In this document: piece after piece, positions 1 to 13,269 of the stretch
Numbering within the stretch: position 1 is the stretch's first letter
Layout: each line of letters opens with the position of its first letter
Source: Crocodylus rhombifer
Taxonomy: Eukaryota > Chordata > Crocodylia > Crocodylidae
NCBI GenBank assembly: GCA_038503035.1
Contig: JAVSML010001068.1
Location: forward strand, 417,591-481,590
Direction: 5' to 3'
DNA length: 64,000 nucleotides
Program-made: the position numbers and the translations under genes
Notes under the pieces: generated by a model
Databases searched by the model: none
What the model saw: only the letters and a program-made list of their open reading frames with translations
Told to the model about the DNA's origin: nothing

Positions 1-1548
1 CTTAGACTGATCTCTGGATTTGGCCATTAGTCTTTCCATCCTGTAATTCAAGCCATAATAGATTCACTGACTTTACATTTTTTAATTATATCCTTCTAAC
101 AGATATCACTAGGCTTCACTCCCCTCCTCTATTCTTTCTGAAATGCTCCAAGAGCTGTGTTTCCATTCTCCATGCTGGACCCTTAATGATTTGTAGGCAA
201 TGAGCCTCATAACTTCCTCTTGCCAAACACGCTTTTACTCCAGATGACTTTATTATGTCTCACATTACAGACATGAATGTGTTTGTTTTTCTACACAAAA
301 GTTTCCATTTTCAGTGTTTTAACCAATTCTTTTTGCTTTTGTGTTGCTTCAGTTACTGTAATTTTCAGTCTAATGAATCTTCTGCTCTTATTGACTAGAG
401 ATGAGCAAATGGTCTGACAGTATGATTCATATTCAAGTGATCCTAGTATTTGGATGAAATCCATATGCCGAAATATGCATAATTTTGAATTAAAAGCACC
501 AGTCCTTTTATGGGTCTGGCTGTACTGCAAAGAACATTAAGTTCTTTGCTCACATCCTCCAAATGCTCAGAAAGAGAGCTTAGCAAGCAGGCATTGCACC
601 CATGTAGCCCCTTGCAGGAGTGATTGAAATTGGTGCCAAGAAAAGACCTTCTGTTTCCTGGAGCTCTTCTTTCTCCTGTCCCATTTGGATTTTGGAGGGC
701 ACTGGTACAGAGCTCTTCACCTGCTTCATTGCCTCTTTGAATGCATGAATGGACAGGCAGAATCAGGAACATGCAGCCAGTGGCTCTTTCCCTCAGGTTG
801 GCCCATGATTGTAGAAGCTGAGCTGGTAGAATATTGTCAAATGCTTCTCTCTGGGATACATAGCTGATAAGCTGTATGTGCCAGAGAAAATTTTGCAATA
901 TGTATCCAGAAGCATTTGACTAACCCAATATGGATGATGTGTGCATGCCTGCCAGTGAGATTTACATTGTTGATGGCCTATACTGTCATTGATGCCACAC
1001 AGAAGTCAAGCACAGTGACAAGTCCAGCACATCTCTAACTGCACTCAACTAATATTCTCATAGCTCCATCCACCCAAAATGGAGCAGGGAAGAAAAGGAG
1101 AAATAGTGTTCCTATTAGCAATCAAAATTGGTAGTAGAAGGATAGGAGCATGGTGAACACTAATAACTGATGCAGTGGTTAAGCTCTCAATGCCTTCTCT
1201 GGTGAGACAATGCACTGTCCCCTCAACACCACCTCAGACCAGCTAGGCATAATCCAGTACTATTCCAACTCTGTCATCCTTACAAAAGTCACAGGGTAAC
1301 CATTTGCACTGGTAATAGCTATATTATATTATTCTTAAAATATGCTGGTAAATTCCAAACTCTGTCTTAAAGGTACCATGGGCAGACATGTTGCAGGAAA
1401 CTGGAGGCTGCTCTAAGAAGTTTGGTGACACTGCCAGAAGGGCAAGAAGTGCAATAACTAATAGCTTATGAGAATTTTTCAAATCTATTTGGAAGGTGCC
1501 ATCACTAAATCTATCACTCTAGGGGTGGGAGTAGAGTTTACTGAATAT
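1..1548. other. Unassigned intergenic DNA
   Basis: No gene, RNA gene or clear repeat boundary is visible. Open frames here (longest about 150 codons on the minus strand at 443-898) have no recognisable domain and no splice-site or start context to support them. Base composition is ordinary AT-rich vertebrate DNA. Confidence 0.6.
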
Positions 1549-1640
1549 TTTATAGATTTCATAGACATTAGGGGCTGGAAGGGACCTCGTGAGATCATCA
1601 AGTTCAGCACCCTCCACCATAGGCAGGAAGTCAGCTAGGA

Positions 1641-3139
1641 TCAAGTGACCCCAGCAAGAAATATATCCACATGTTTTCTGAAAGAGTCTAGAGTAGGTGC
1701 TTGCACCACCTGTGGGGGAAGTTTGTTCCAGACCCTGGACGCTCGTACCATAAAGAACTTTTTTCTTATATCTAGTCTAAACCAGCCTTCCTGAATTTTA
1801 TGGCTGTTAGACCTTGTTATCCCTTGGGGAGCTCTGGTGAACAGCTGTTCTCCCAGGTCCTGATGTATAGGCTGCCACCAAGTCCCACCCCGAGCCTTCT
1901 GTTTTCGACTGAAAAGTCCAAAGTCCCTCAGCCTCTCCTCATACGGCCTGCCCTCCAGGCCTTGGATCATATGAGTGGTTCTCATCTGGACTCTCTCAAG
2001 CTTCTCCACATCCTTCCTGAAGTGGCGGGGGGGGGGGGGGCGGGGGGGTTTCCAATACTGGATGCAGTACTCTAGCTGTGGTCTTACCAAGGCCGAGTAA
2101 AGTGGGAGGATGACTTCCCTAGTTTTGCTTGAGATGCATTAGTGGATGCACGCCAGAGCATCGCATGGGTGGCTCATACTCATCTTGTGGTTAACCAAGA
2201 CCACCAAGTCCCTTTCAGTCATGGTGCTAGTGAGCATAGTACTGCCAAGCCTGTAAGTATGTTGAAGGTTCTCCCTACCAAGGTGCAGCACCTTACACTT
2301 CTCTACATTGAAGGCCATCAGGTTTTGATCAGCCCACCTTGAGAGCATGTCCAAGTCGACCTGTATCCCCAGCTTGTCCTGCAGCGTGACTACCCTCCCC
2401 TGTAATTTGGTATCATTCATGAACTTGGCCAGTTCACATCTGATTCCCAAGTCCAGATTGTTAATGAAGATGTTAAAGAGTACCGGCCCAAGTACTGAGC
2501 CCTGAGGGACTCCACTGGTCACCCTGCGCCATGTTGATTTGCTCCCGTCAACTAGTACTCTTTGGGTCCGGTCCTGTAGCCAGTTACCTAGCCATCAGAC
2601 CATAAGATGATCAAGGCCACAGTTCCCCAGCTTAACCGTGAGGACATCATAGGGACCTAGGTCAAAGGCTTTCTTGAAAGCCAGATACATGACATCCACG
2701 TCATCTCCCTTGTCCAAGGCATGTGTTACCTGGTCATAGAAGGAGATGAGGTTGGTCAGGCAAGACCTGCCAGTCACAAAGGCATGTTGGCTGGTATTCA
2801 CATGCTTGCTTTCTGTTAGACTGGTGTTGATGGATTCCTTGACAATTTTTTCCAGGATTTTTCCAGGGACAGATGTCAGACTAACTGGTCTATAATTCCC
2901 CAGGTCATCTCTCCTCCCTTTCTTGAAGATAGGGGCCACACTGGCTCTTTTCCAGTCTTCCAGGACCTGCCCAAGTGCCACGAATTTTCAAATATATCTG
3001 CCAAGGAGGATTCAGTGATGTCTGCCAGCTCCTTCAAGACTCTCGGGTGCATTCCGTCCATGGACTTGTGAATGTCCAATTTCTCAAGGTGTTCCCTCAC
3101 TTGTTCCACATTAATTTTGGGCCCATCACCTACTCCCAA
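1641..3139 (-). pseudogene. CR1 ORF2 remnant: reverse transcriptase and C-terminal region
   Basis: Four overlapping or adjacent open pieces on the minus strand (2876-3139, 2595-2981, 2139-2522, 1641-2090) together follow a CR1 ORF2 in order. The first carries the block just before RT. The second has the fingers motif (APIFKKGRRDDLGNYRPVSL) and the palm motif A region, written LAFKKAFD. The third has [18 protein letters not shown] and the active-site motif, which reads FMND instead of the usual FADD, so one catalytic aspartate is gone. The fourth is the C-terminal region ending in FLAGVT. Frame changes between pieces and the catalytic change show a dead copy. The endonuclease domain is absent because of 5' truncation. 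Confidence 0.9.
2027..2048. repeat. Poly-G run inside CR1
   Basis: A nearly pure G tract (one C interruption) on the plus strand; on the coding strand of the host CR1 it reads as a run of prolines. It probably arose by slippage, or is partly an assembly artefact, since such tracts are hard to sequence. Confidence 0.85.
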
Positions 3140-3150
3140 TGTATCTGTCT

Positions 3151-4189
3151 ACAGTGTCATAAACAGGGACCTAAGAATATTTGCAATAAAAGGAATATCT
3201 CCCTTAATTGGAAAGTTAGAGTATTTAATTAATTTCTTCCACATTCTTACATTCTATAACGGAAAACGTAAGTAATTAAAATCTACAAATATCGCCAACT
3301 TTAAACTGCCAGAGGTCAGGTATGTTCAGCTAACTGGGGAGCCAAGAAGGCAGCTGTGGAAAATGCTGGGTTTACTCTATTTAAATTATTTAAAGAGACT
3401 GATGCATTGCTTTAGTGACATGAGACTATTAGGTTGGTCCCCATGTATAAAACAGAGTTAGGAAGAGCAAATTGGGAATGGCTGGTGACATACCCATTTT
3501 GCTGAGTATCACAGAGTCTGCAATACTGCCCAGGCCATTGGTTGCAAGAAATAAGAGAAAATTCCTGCTTGCAATCATATCATGGTTCCACCTGGTCCTC
3601 ACACTACAGCCTGGAATGCTCCAATGTCTCAAAGCTACAACCACCCACATGTGCTGCCCGTCAGGAGGCAGCGCAGAGAATTTGAATATATATATTGCAT
3701 GTGTATTTTTGTATGATTAGAATCTAAGATTTAACAACAGATAGTACAGGCCCTGATCCTCACCTCCAAACATAGCTACTCCTCTTACTTCCTTTGTGAA
3801 TGATCCTCCCATATGTAGCTTGTTGAAACATCTGTCCCCCCCTAGTTTGCAAAACACCTTGTGTTTGAAGTAATTAGAGCCTTGGCTATACAAAAGTAGC
3901 TTCTGAATGAGCTCTAAACATGGGAGGCACAAACACAGGTTCAGCCATGAAAAGCAGGTCTAACATAAACAGAAGATGCATCTCAAGTGTATCTATTCCT
4001 AGGACTAAATATAGACATTGGATTTATGGCACATTATAACCTGCCTGCCATCTGATAACCCCAGGTAACCTGTCTGCATTTTACCAGCTACATTCTATCA
4101 CCAGTTCAACATCCCCCTTTTCCCCTGCTCCTACACACCTATCGTCTCCCATTCCTTCTGATCCTCACTGCCATTTTTACAGACCTGCA
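3151..4189. other. Unassigned intergenic DNA
   Basis: Between two CR1 copies. No coding, RNA or repeat signal that I can name. Short open frames on both strands lack domains. Confidence 0.5.
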
Positions 4190-4346
4190 TTTTGCGTATT
4201 AACTTCTATTCCACCATGGAGAACACGTAACACCAGCAGACTCTTCCTATGCCTGAAGAAGGGTGTTTGTACCTGAAAACTTGCAAAGAACAATTTTTCC
4301 AACTATTTAGTTGGTCTAATAAAAGATATCACATTTACCCAAAGAA
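4190..4346 (+). repeat. Unclassified interspersed repeat ending in TTGGTCTAATAAAAG
   Basis: The stretch contains CCTGAAGAAGGGTGTTTGTA and then AGTTGGTCTAATAAAAGATA. A related tail (TTAGTTGGTCTAATAAAAAG) occurs near 30106-30125, so it is dispersed in this genome. The family is not recognised with certainty; it resembles the 3' part of a retroelement. The neighbouring CR1 begins immediately after it. Confidence 0.5.
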
Positions 4347-5095
4347 CCTGGGGAGGAAGAATCATCAACACTCCTATAGCCTGGGAGGTACCACTCTATG
4401 TAGCACAACTGTGAAAATGGATCTCAGAGTAGTAGTCAACTCCAAAATGAACATGTGTCACCAGTGTGATGAGGTAATATGTAAAGCTAACAGCACCCTT
4501 TCTTACATAAGAAGGTGCATCATGAACAGGTCTAGGGAAGTGATACTTCCCCTCTATGCAGCACTGGTCAGGCCGCAGCTGGAATCCTGCATCCAGTTTT
4601 GGGCACCACACTTTGGGAGGGATGTGGATGGCCTTGAGAGGGTTCAGAGGAGGGCCACTCATCTGGTTAAAGGCCTACCAAAAAACCCTATGTGTACTCA
4701 ATGGGAGACCTGAACCTCTTCAGCCTCCGCAAGAGAAGGCTGAGAGGTAATCTCTGGCCACCTACAAACTCATCAGGGGGGCCAGCAAGAAACAGGGGAT
4801 ACAATGTTTACCAGGGCACCTGTAAGTGTAACTAGAAATAACGGCCACAAACTGGAAGAGAGCAAATTCAGATTGGACATCAGGAGAAAATTCTTTACAG
4901 TGAGGGTTGCCAAAATATGGAATATGCTTCCAAGGGAGGTAGTGCTGTCCCCTTCCTTGGAGGTATTTAAAAGGAGATTGGAGAGATACCTGGCTGGGGT
5001 CATCTGACCCCAGCACTCATTCCTGCCCATGCCAGAGGGTAGGACTCGATGATCTAATAGGTCCCTTCTGACCCTAACATCTATGAAAACTATGA
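4347..5095 (+). mobile_element. CR1 LINE, strongly 5'-truncated, plus strand
   Basis: Begins inside the thumb region of RT (NHQHSYSLGGTTL) and continues through the C-terminal region (VRPQLESCIQFWAPHFGRDV; later FRLDIRRKFFTVRVAKIW) to the 3' tail at about 5040-5095 (AGGTCCCTTCTGACCC, then ATCTATGAAAACTATGAAAC). Stops and a frame change near 4713-4804 make it non-coding. The RT catalytic core is missing. It lies in the opposite orientation to the CR1 at 1.55-3.15 kb. Confidence 0.92.
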
Positions 5096-5421
5096 AACCT
5101 TGCCTGTCTATTGCTAGGACTAACTCTTCGCATTCAGCATCCCAAGAACATACGATTTTAGAAACTGTCAGAGTTGAGCTGATGCATCCTCTGAAATTTT
5201 CTTTGGGGAATGTGGAATTGGCCAATAATCAGAATTTTACCAGTGTTCTACATTATAGCTTCCTTAATGAAAGTGGGCACCCTGGCCTCTTCTGAATAGC
5301 ATTAAGGATTATCACAATGTAACTGTAGCAGCAGAATTAAACTATAAACTAGTTAGACAAGGTCTGCTACCCAACACCTTGTGGATGATATTACAGTTTT
5401 GCCCTCCCAGAAAGCCAAATA

Positions 5422-5765
5422 CAGTAAAAGCTGTGTTATCCAGCACTTATCATCATCAACCGGCACCTGTCCCACGGTGGCACTTCTCATTTCGCCGCCA
5501 CAAGCTGAATCCCACTTCTTCCTCATGGACCACAGCCCAGGGCAAAGCAGCCTGCGTGGGTCTTCTCCCTATCCCCCAGCACACTGACGCCGGGAGTGGA
5601 AGCCCTGGCACACCAGATGTACCAGGAGGGGGTGGCCGGCCCAGACAGGCAAAGACACCTCCAACCTGCTGGGCTGGAGATAAGTATAACTGTCAGATAA
5701 CTGTCATATTTGATTAACTGGCACCCCCCATTCCCCATGGATGCCAGATAACAGAGCTTTTCCTG
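5422..5765. mobile_element. Pogo/Tigger-like MITE with TA target duplication
   Basis: The left end (CAGTAAAAGCTGTGTTATCC) and the reverse complement of the right end (CAGGAAAAGCTCTGTTATCT) form terminal inverted repeats of about 25 bases with few mismatches. TA flanks both sides (5420-5421 and 5766-5767), as expected for Tc1/mariner/pogo insertions. At 344 bases it has no transposase frame, so it is non-autonomous. Terminal CAG and GTTATC resemble Tigger-type termini in vertebrates; the superfamily call is firm, the family inferred. Confidence 0.88.
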
Positions 5766-6302
5766 TAATAGGATTTTAGGATTGCCAGATTGAGGCTTAA
5801 GAAGAAGGTGGCTTAGAAGAAAAAGGTAGCTATTCTTTCCTCTGGACCATCTCAAGTCATTCAGAATCACCCCCTGAGGGAAACGAAATGCCTGATATTA
5901 AATTGAAGAAACATGACAGTGTCCAAAAATGAGATAATCTTTATTGCCACCCACTCCTCACCTCCATTCCCAAATATTAGACCTGGAACATAAGCACCTC
6001 CAAGAGTCAAACCAGAGATAACCTGATCTAGCCCTCAGAAGCAGAGATGACCTGAGCTAGACCTGTGGCTTCTCTTGGCAGCTACAAAATCTTAAATTGA
6101 TCTAGAACTGTCTGCATAAAACTCAGAGGCACTCAGCATTATTTGCCTCAGCACTTCCTGTGCTGCATAGTCAGGAACATCTTTACTGCTTTGGGCTAAA
6201 CAGTGCTGTATTTTCATCTTAATCCTGCCCTGAGACTCAGACAACATATAGGCACTGTCTCTTAGGCCCACTGTCAGTACAGGCGTCTTTCCATACCAAG
6301 GC
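5766..6302. other. Unassigned spacer
   Basis: Non-coding stretch between two DNA transposons; no repeat or gene recognised. Confidence 0.5.
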
Positions 6303-7123
6303 TAGGGACAGGGATTCAAAAAGCCTGAACCTGAATTGATTCAATCTTTGGAGGTTAGTCTAACCTGGCTAGGCTAAACCAGTTTTGTAACTGGACAGAC
6401 ATCTCAGAAATGCAGGCACATACCTGCAGTGGCTCAGGATAGAAGGGGGGAGGGGCACTAAAGCAGCCCTCCCTTCCTTCCACAGAGCTGAGCTGAGGGG
6501 GGTTCATGATCAGGCCCTGGTAGGGCACTGTGATTAGGGAGAGTCGCCCCCCTCCCCTCCCCGAACAGCCCAGCAAGGAATGTTTATCACCCCTAAGTCC
6601 ATAGTCATCACCCAATTAAGGAAACAACAGGGGGACATTACCAGCTACTTGTTGATTCAGCCTGTTGATTCTACCTGTTGATTCAGCACAGACTAGTTGG
6701 CATTTGGTCTGCTAGCTAATACACAGACAACTCTCCACAAGGCAGAGGGGAGGGGGAAATTCCTGCAGAGAGTGGTGAGGGGGAGGGAGGAAGCATCCCG
6801 CAGTCTTGCAGGAGCTGCAGCCAGGGAGCAGAGGGGAGGGGCCAGCCCTGCTGTGGAGCAGAGCCCTGCCCAGCCCAGAAACCATACCAGGATGCTGGGG
6901 GAATCTGGCTTATCTTAAGCCAGCAAGGAGTCTGGGACAGACATTGAATAAACTGGTTTGAGCCGAATCAGTCAGTCAATCTGATACTACATTCAACCAG
7001 GTTTGTCTCAAACCATTTTCAGCCATTTTCAAACTGGTTTATATACACTGAATATCTGTTCTGCTACAGGTTTAAATCACTTTCTGATCACTTAAACCAG
7101 TTTCTATGTAATGCCTGACCCTA
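6303..7123. mobile_element. Probable hAT-like non-autonomous element
   Basis: The left end (TAGGGACAGGGATTC) and the reverse complement of the right end (TAGGGTCAGGCATTAC) match imperfectly. The decamer AAACCAGTTT or its complement AAACTGGTTT occurs four times near the ends (6376, 6950, 7031, 7094), twice in each orientation, which is typical of subterminal transposase-binding repeats. No clean 8-bp target duplication is visible, so the exact borders are uncertain. The middle is GC-richer with short meaningless frames. Confidence 0.55.
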
Positions 7124-10100
7124 GCCCAAAGGTTGGTGGCAAGAAACACAGCTGCAGTTGCCATCCAATTACCTCCTCCAACCTTTATATTTACACTGTG
7201 TGGTGGATCCATTGGCAGCAACAGTCCTGACATTTTTGACATTTTACTAAGAATGTACTTCCCTTATAAATGCAATTCCCCAGGCCTGTTTTAAATGGGA
7301 TCTTCAACTCTAACCTGAAAACTTCAGTAATGATAGTTACATGCTAAATAATTCCATCACCTGGACTATAGCAACATTTGCCATGTAAATATTCTTTAAC
7401 TCACCTTTTTTCCGATGCCTGTTTTCTGCTGTAAATTTTTTGCACTTCCTCATTCACTGGAGATATCTTGCAGAACATCAAAAACCAGCAGTCTTACTGA
7501 AAAAATATGGGACTAGAATTATCATTAAATGGTGCATTTTGAAAGATCTTCACTGAGCTAACAAGTGCTATCACAATTTTAAGATGGGAGAAATAAAAGA
7601 ACTTTGATAGAGGGTAAAACTTGTTCCTGTGATGAATGCCCTGAAGCCAGCTCGGTGAGGCTCTTTGGAAGTCAGTCCAAATTTTGTTGAGCTTTAAAAT
7701 TTCACTTTTTTGGCAGTTTTCAGCATTGTTGATTGCTAGAAGTGGACTCTGAACTAATGAGACAATCTGAGCAAACCAAAGATGATAGACTTGCTTCAGG
7801 ATGTGAACTACTCTTCAATCAGTTTTCTCACATAAGGGAAAGAAGTTATTCTCTCTCAACCCCACAACTACTGTATAGTAGACTATGCCTTATAAGTGTC
7901 CTGAACAAGGACTAAAGATCTTATGAGAATAGAAGCACAATGCATATTTAAAACTACCCCCAGGTACATGCCACAACCATCAATAATAATGACTTGCCCT
8001 TTTTCGATATATATTCATCTCATCATAAATAAACTAACAACTCATCAACTACTGCTGTACTCATCAATACGAGTCAGAGGATCATTCACTCGTAACTGCT
8101 ATCAACAGGTCCAAGATTAGCATTTATTCACCACTGACACCTATGCGAGAGGTTATAGTGGTGGGTGAGATGTTTCAAGGCATCAGAACAGGATCCTATG
8201 AGCTGAGCAGTTATTCAAAGGTCAAGTCTGCTCCCTTTACTCATGTTGAATGCACCAAACTGGTGACTTTCCTTTCACTGAAGCTGGTACTACATCAGGC
8301 CCTTAAGCAACAGGTTGCATGTACTCATGCAACCCCAGCAGGTATGGTCATACAGCCATGACTCTCAGTGATGGTAAATGACTCACATGAATAGTCCAAA
8401 TAAGCCAGTACAGCTCTAACTCATGTCTATTCATAAAGGGCTAGTCATAATATGGCTCTACATGACAAAAAATATGAACAAAGACACATGAATGCAGAAG
8501 TAACAAACAATGTTTTAAACACACGTACATGAAAAATTAATGATGCTTTCCCTCCCATAACACTTCCCAGCCAAAGGTAAAATTAACTATTTACAAAGTG
8601 GATCTTTCTAACAATTATCTGGCCATCTCCTCAGCTGGTCTAAATAAATGCTCGGCCCTGACTGGTGTGAATTTTTATACCTGTATCTGGATTCTTTGCA
8701 TTCTTCCAGCAAAGCAGTCTGAAATGTACCATGTATATATTTAGAAAAGAAAAAATCGGCACTGATATTTATAATGTTTAAAAGTAAAATAACACAGTGC
8801 TCACAAAGCTTAATACATAAAGGAGTATACTCAAGACAAGTACCTATTCAGCAACAGCAGTTATATGGGAGGTTAAATTCTTTCTTTCTGAAGACTGAGA
8901 AGTTGTACAAGGGGAGAAAAACACTACACAAAAATATAACTCAGCTGAGATATCAAATGACCAAAGTGAAAAAATATAGAGTAGACAGGTTGTATAGACC
9001 CAATTCCACTGTCACTGTATGACTGCAGAGTAATAAAATAGTCATCCCCAGAATCATTCCAGATTTGCATTTGGGTAACTTACAGCAAAATTTGGCCCTG
9101 TGATTTTGCAAATACGTTTTATCATGATAATGTTCAGCAGATGTAGTCACGTGCTCTACATATATGCAAGGGAACTCTTATCAGAAAGGTTCTCACAGCC
9201 TTCAGTAGTCATTCAATCAATTCCTTTAATTAATGGTTAGTTAATGATTAATTTAATAATAGTAACAAAGCTGATGTTGCAAATTCTGAGACATTGAAGG
9301 TGATATTCACTTTTGTTCCAAGGACCATTGGGCTCTCTGGGACATGGGCTGTTATTTTATTGTGTATTTGTACAACACTAACACACTTATGCTGCACTTG
9401 GCTGCGGCTGTTAGATGAAAGATATTGTCCTCAGTCACACTCAGCTCCCATTTTGAAAGCTAAATATGGAATATGGGTATTAGCTAGACCATCTTGTCTT
9501 TTGCATGGGGGGTGAATTTTAAGAGTTTGGTTCTGCTCTGTAAATCACATAGCTCACAATGTACTAGATGTTTTGAGCCATGCACAGTATCTTCAGATAA
9601 GCCAAGGTCTGACTCAGTAGGGCTGTCAGCCTCACCATAGCCAGGGAAACAGCCCATTTCCCAAAACGTTTTTTTGCAGTGGAAATTATAGGCACTAGGG
9701 AAGAGACATTGGATGTGGAAGGGAGTCCAGCTTGTTGAGCCCTTCACATCCTTGGGAATTTCTTTTCCAAAAGCGTTTCCATCAAAATGTGAACATTGTG
9801 CTCTCAGGGCTGTAAAGTTTTGCATGCTGAGCTGATAAAGCAGACGGCCACCTCCATTAGGTATCAAAGCACCCCGTAACCTAAAGTAAGGTTGGGAGAT
9901 ATAAACCCTGGATAACAGGAGTATGGACACAAAAGAACTGTCCAAGCTTTGTTGTATCTGAATTCACACAGCTATTTAGGTGCCATTGTGTATTACTGTA
10001 GAATTGAAGCAGGCAGTCTTCCTACACAGGGATAAAAATAAACAAAAATAATTGAAACCTACTCATAGGGGAAAGTATGTATCACACTCTAATATAACAC

Positions 10101-13100
10101 CTACTTATTTTTAGTCCCTGGAAACCAACAGGTCGTCAGCTATTTTAGAGGTGACAATATCTTAAACCAACATCCTGACAAAGAATTAATAGGGACATCT
10201 GGTTTTCCTTCCCTACATCATTCATTATTCTGTGTACCACTGCTGTGTAAGCTCTTGTTTGTCTCTCTCAACTGAACAGCCCTGATCTTTTCAATCTCTT
10301 TGTATGGGATGTTTTTCCATGCTTCTCATCATTTCCTTTGCCTGTCTGAGCCCCTTCTATTTCCATCACATCTTTTTTTAAATAGAGTGACTATCACAGA
10401 GTGCAGTATTCTACCTGAGGGCATACCATTGATTTATGTAATGGCAGAATACTAGCTTGAGTCTGACGTGTTGCTTTAAATTACAGACTAGTGAACTCTT
10501 GCAGTCTGTTCTGATCAGCTTTGTCTAATGCAGGGTGTATCTACACTGCAGTCACTGCTGTAACTACAATTTGCATAGAGGTACCTTTCAACTACCCAGC
10601 CTGAGTATTGCTGGCCCTTTAGTTGTGACAGCACAGAGCTCAGTAAAGGCTACAAAATCCACACAAGGAGCTAGGTAAATGTTTTGCCAATTAGCCTATG
10701 CCAAGCTCTATGGTGTTTTGTCAACATCTATCCTGCTCTCAAGTTAATTATTTTAAGCTAATTTGAAGATGTCTCATAGCATACCCTCAGTCTGAACAAC
10801 TGCTAAATATACCAAACCTATTTCCCCTGTGTCCCATAGTGGTTTGATAATATACATTGCATGTAGATTTAAAGCAAGGGTTTTAATTTATGAAAGAGAT
10901 TTTAAATTGCTTGAGTTCTACAAAAAAGCAAACACTATACAGCACAACCATACACACACTTCTTATAGTGAAAAAAAACAGAACCACATATTAATCACAT
11001 TCATGTTTATATTAAAAATTTATTCATATGATTTTAAGCATCTGTTTAAAAAGTCTATTTTTTGTATATGGCAGACATTTAATTCCATATTTGACTGCTG
11101 ACTTCAGTGTAAATAGTTGTCTTGTGTTTCTACCAGGATGTCATAATAGAGCTACATGAGATGCCTTGATACTATGCCTGAAGTGTAAAGGTGAGGCTGT
11201 TTAATTATAGATTTGTCCTTTGTATAGATTTTTAGCAGATAAGAGATCCTCACTCAGTGAGTAGCATGAATTATCCATTGATAGTCTGAGCTCACAAATA
11301 ATTTACTACCTGTACATTTGTGCTCCATAATCTATATAGAAAATAAAAAATGCATCTTTATGCTAGGGTAGCTGGGAAATCAATCTGTTGCTAGATGACA
11401 GATTCTGATTATGTGATTTAGGTACCCACAATCGCATAAACCTTGTAAAGGCAAAATACTTATCAGGAGACAGAGGACAGAAGGATGAATACTGAGCAAA
11501 CACCAGACATTGAGAGATGCAATTGATTTATTTCGACCCTTGGCAAATGAATGCAGTTACAGTTACATCTCCCGGAGTGCTTGTGTAAATATACTTCATA
11601 TTTTACCTATCTCATAAGAGGTTTTATGTTTGTTCTCTGTCATGGATGAGTATAGGACACAAGTCACAATAGTCCTGCATTTACAGGCATTACAATTCTG
11701 TTGCAGATGCTGAATTTAAGATGACTCAGGTACCGGTTGTTCACTTTGATGGAAAATGAAAAATTGAAGCCTCTTGCACATGCAAATCTACAAAGTCAGT
11801 GCATTTACATATAGATCCAGATTATGGCGTAACAAATACTTGGCCTTTTATAGGTTAATCACACAGTCCTAGCAGCAACATGAGCTGTTTTCAATTTTAA
11901 ATATCCATTCAGGGAACTATATACATTTGTTTACAGTTGGTATGGCCAGGAGTTCAATCTGAACACGAAAAATTTCCAGTGCAATGAAAACACGGTGAGA
12001 AGGGGACTATACCAGCCTTCTGGTTGGAGAACTGTGCAGTAACAAGCTCGCTAGCCAGGGGGCAATAGAGGGCTGCTCTTCGGGTCCCTCGACCACCAGG
12101 AGAAGTTGCACGTTACACCTAGACCATACTAAGGGCACTCAAAACATAAGCATTTGTATGTCAAAGCTCATTAACTCATTCTATGTGCCCTCTCAAAGGG
12201 ATACCACATCAGGCAAGGATTAACCCTGGGCCATGCTACCTAATTCATTTTGGAGTAACTTCAATCTGATCCATGGAAATAAAATGTCAGTGAAGTTGCA
12301 CATGCAGTCCTCCAGCATTCCAGGATGAACTGCTCCAAGCTATCCCTCTCAAGAAGGGATAGAGCCCAGATGTCCTGAGTCCTAGCCAGGCTCCTGCTTG
12401 CCTCAGAGTTATGCAGCAAGAAACAATATTAATCCTTAACGTGTGACTGCGTACAGCACACCACTTAATATTCCAGAGATGTAGTATGGTCAAAGTGAAA
12501 TGTGTAACTTCACTGATGTATGGCCTGCCCATTCCCTCTCAATGATCATCCAGCAACTGCTGAAAAGCAGCAGCCAAGGACTGCACCCACTCCCCTTTGC
12601 AGGTGTGCCAAAGGTGAACAGAACTGGTTCTAGGCTTCCCAGGGATGGTTTAAATCATGGGACGGAGGGGGGAAAGTCCCTGCTCCCTGCAGAGTGCTGA
12701 GAACTGAGACTGTGGCTCTTTTGGATTATGCAAGGGCCAGAAGGCAGTGGTGCTGCTGCTTCAACTGTCCCAGGACTATCCAAGCAATGAGGGAACCCAG
12801 CAGGGGCTTTAACACATGAACACTAACATTCTGTGCCAGGAAAAAAAGCATTTGCCCCAACACAGGTATAAGGCCTGTCCATAAAAGACTTAGTTGACAA
12901 ATAATTATTTAATATAAGACGCTCCAGTTACAAAAGGACCCATTCTAAATAATTTTTTAACTCTAATTATTAGATTTAGACACATTCACACCCTATAGGG
13001 AAAGAGGAAAGCTTTCAGGAGGATGCAGTGAGTTCTGTAATTAACCAAGCAGATGAATTCCTGCTCTGAAGTGGAGAACTCAGTCTTGGCTACAGAACCT

Positions 13101-13269
13101 CAAAAAAATGCTTCTGTAAGCACCATTGTTGAAGTTCATAATCTCCTATCTTCCCAATTTGCAATTCCCTTCCTCTTGGCTCCACCAGCAACCAGCTATG
13201 CAGAACCCGCCACTCAAACATTTTGCTGGACCTCAAGTCACGCACAACAACAAAGCAGAATGCTGTCAC
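7124..13269. other. Long AT-rich stretch without genes
   Basis: Six kilobases with no gene or securely bounded repeat. The longest frame is 153 codons on the minus strand at 9484-9945; it shows no domain, signal peptide or repeat. A 4-10 base alternation of TTAATTAATG-like words near 9220-9260 is simple AT-rich sequence. Confidence 0.5.

Larger units (their letters stand above)
1549..3150 (-). mobile_element. CR1 LINE, 5'-truncated, minus strand
   Basis: Read on the minus strand, the element runs from the N-terminal flank of the reverse transcriptase domain (near 3139) through the RT fingers and palm and the C-terminal region to a 3' tail at about 1549-1600, where the plus strand shows the reverse complement of the CR1 terminus (TTAGGGGCTGGAAGGGACCT). 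CR1 elements copy themselves through RNA by target-primed reverse transcription and are usually 5'-truncated, as here. A G-rich run at 2027-2048 lies inside the C-terminal coding part. The exact 5' limit is uncertain by some tens of bases. Confidence 0.93.

Noticed and set aside
9484..9945. 153-codon minus-strand frame
   Set aside because: No domain, no homologous words, no splice or promoter context.
10531..10789. Possible MITE with GGGTGTATCTACACTG left end
   Set aside because: The right end matches poorly and no target duplication was found.
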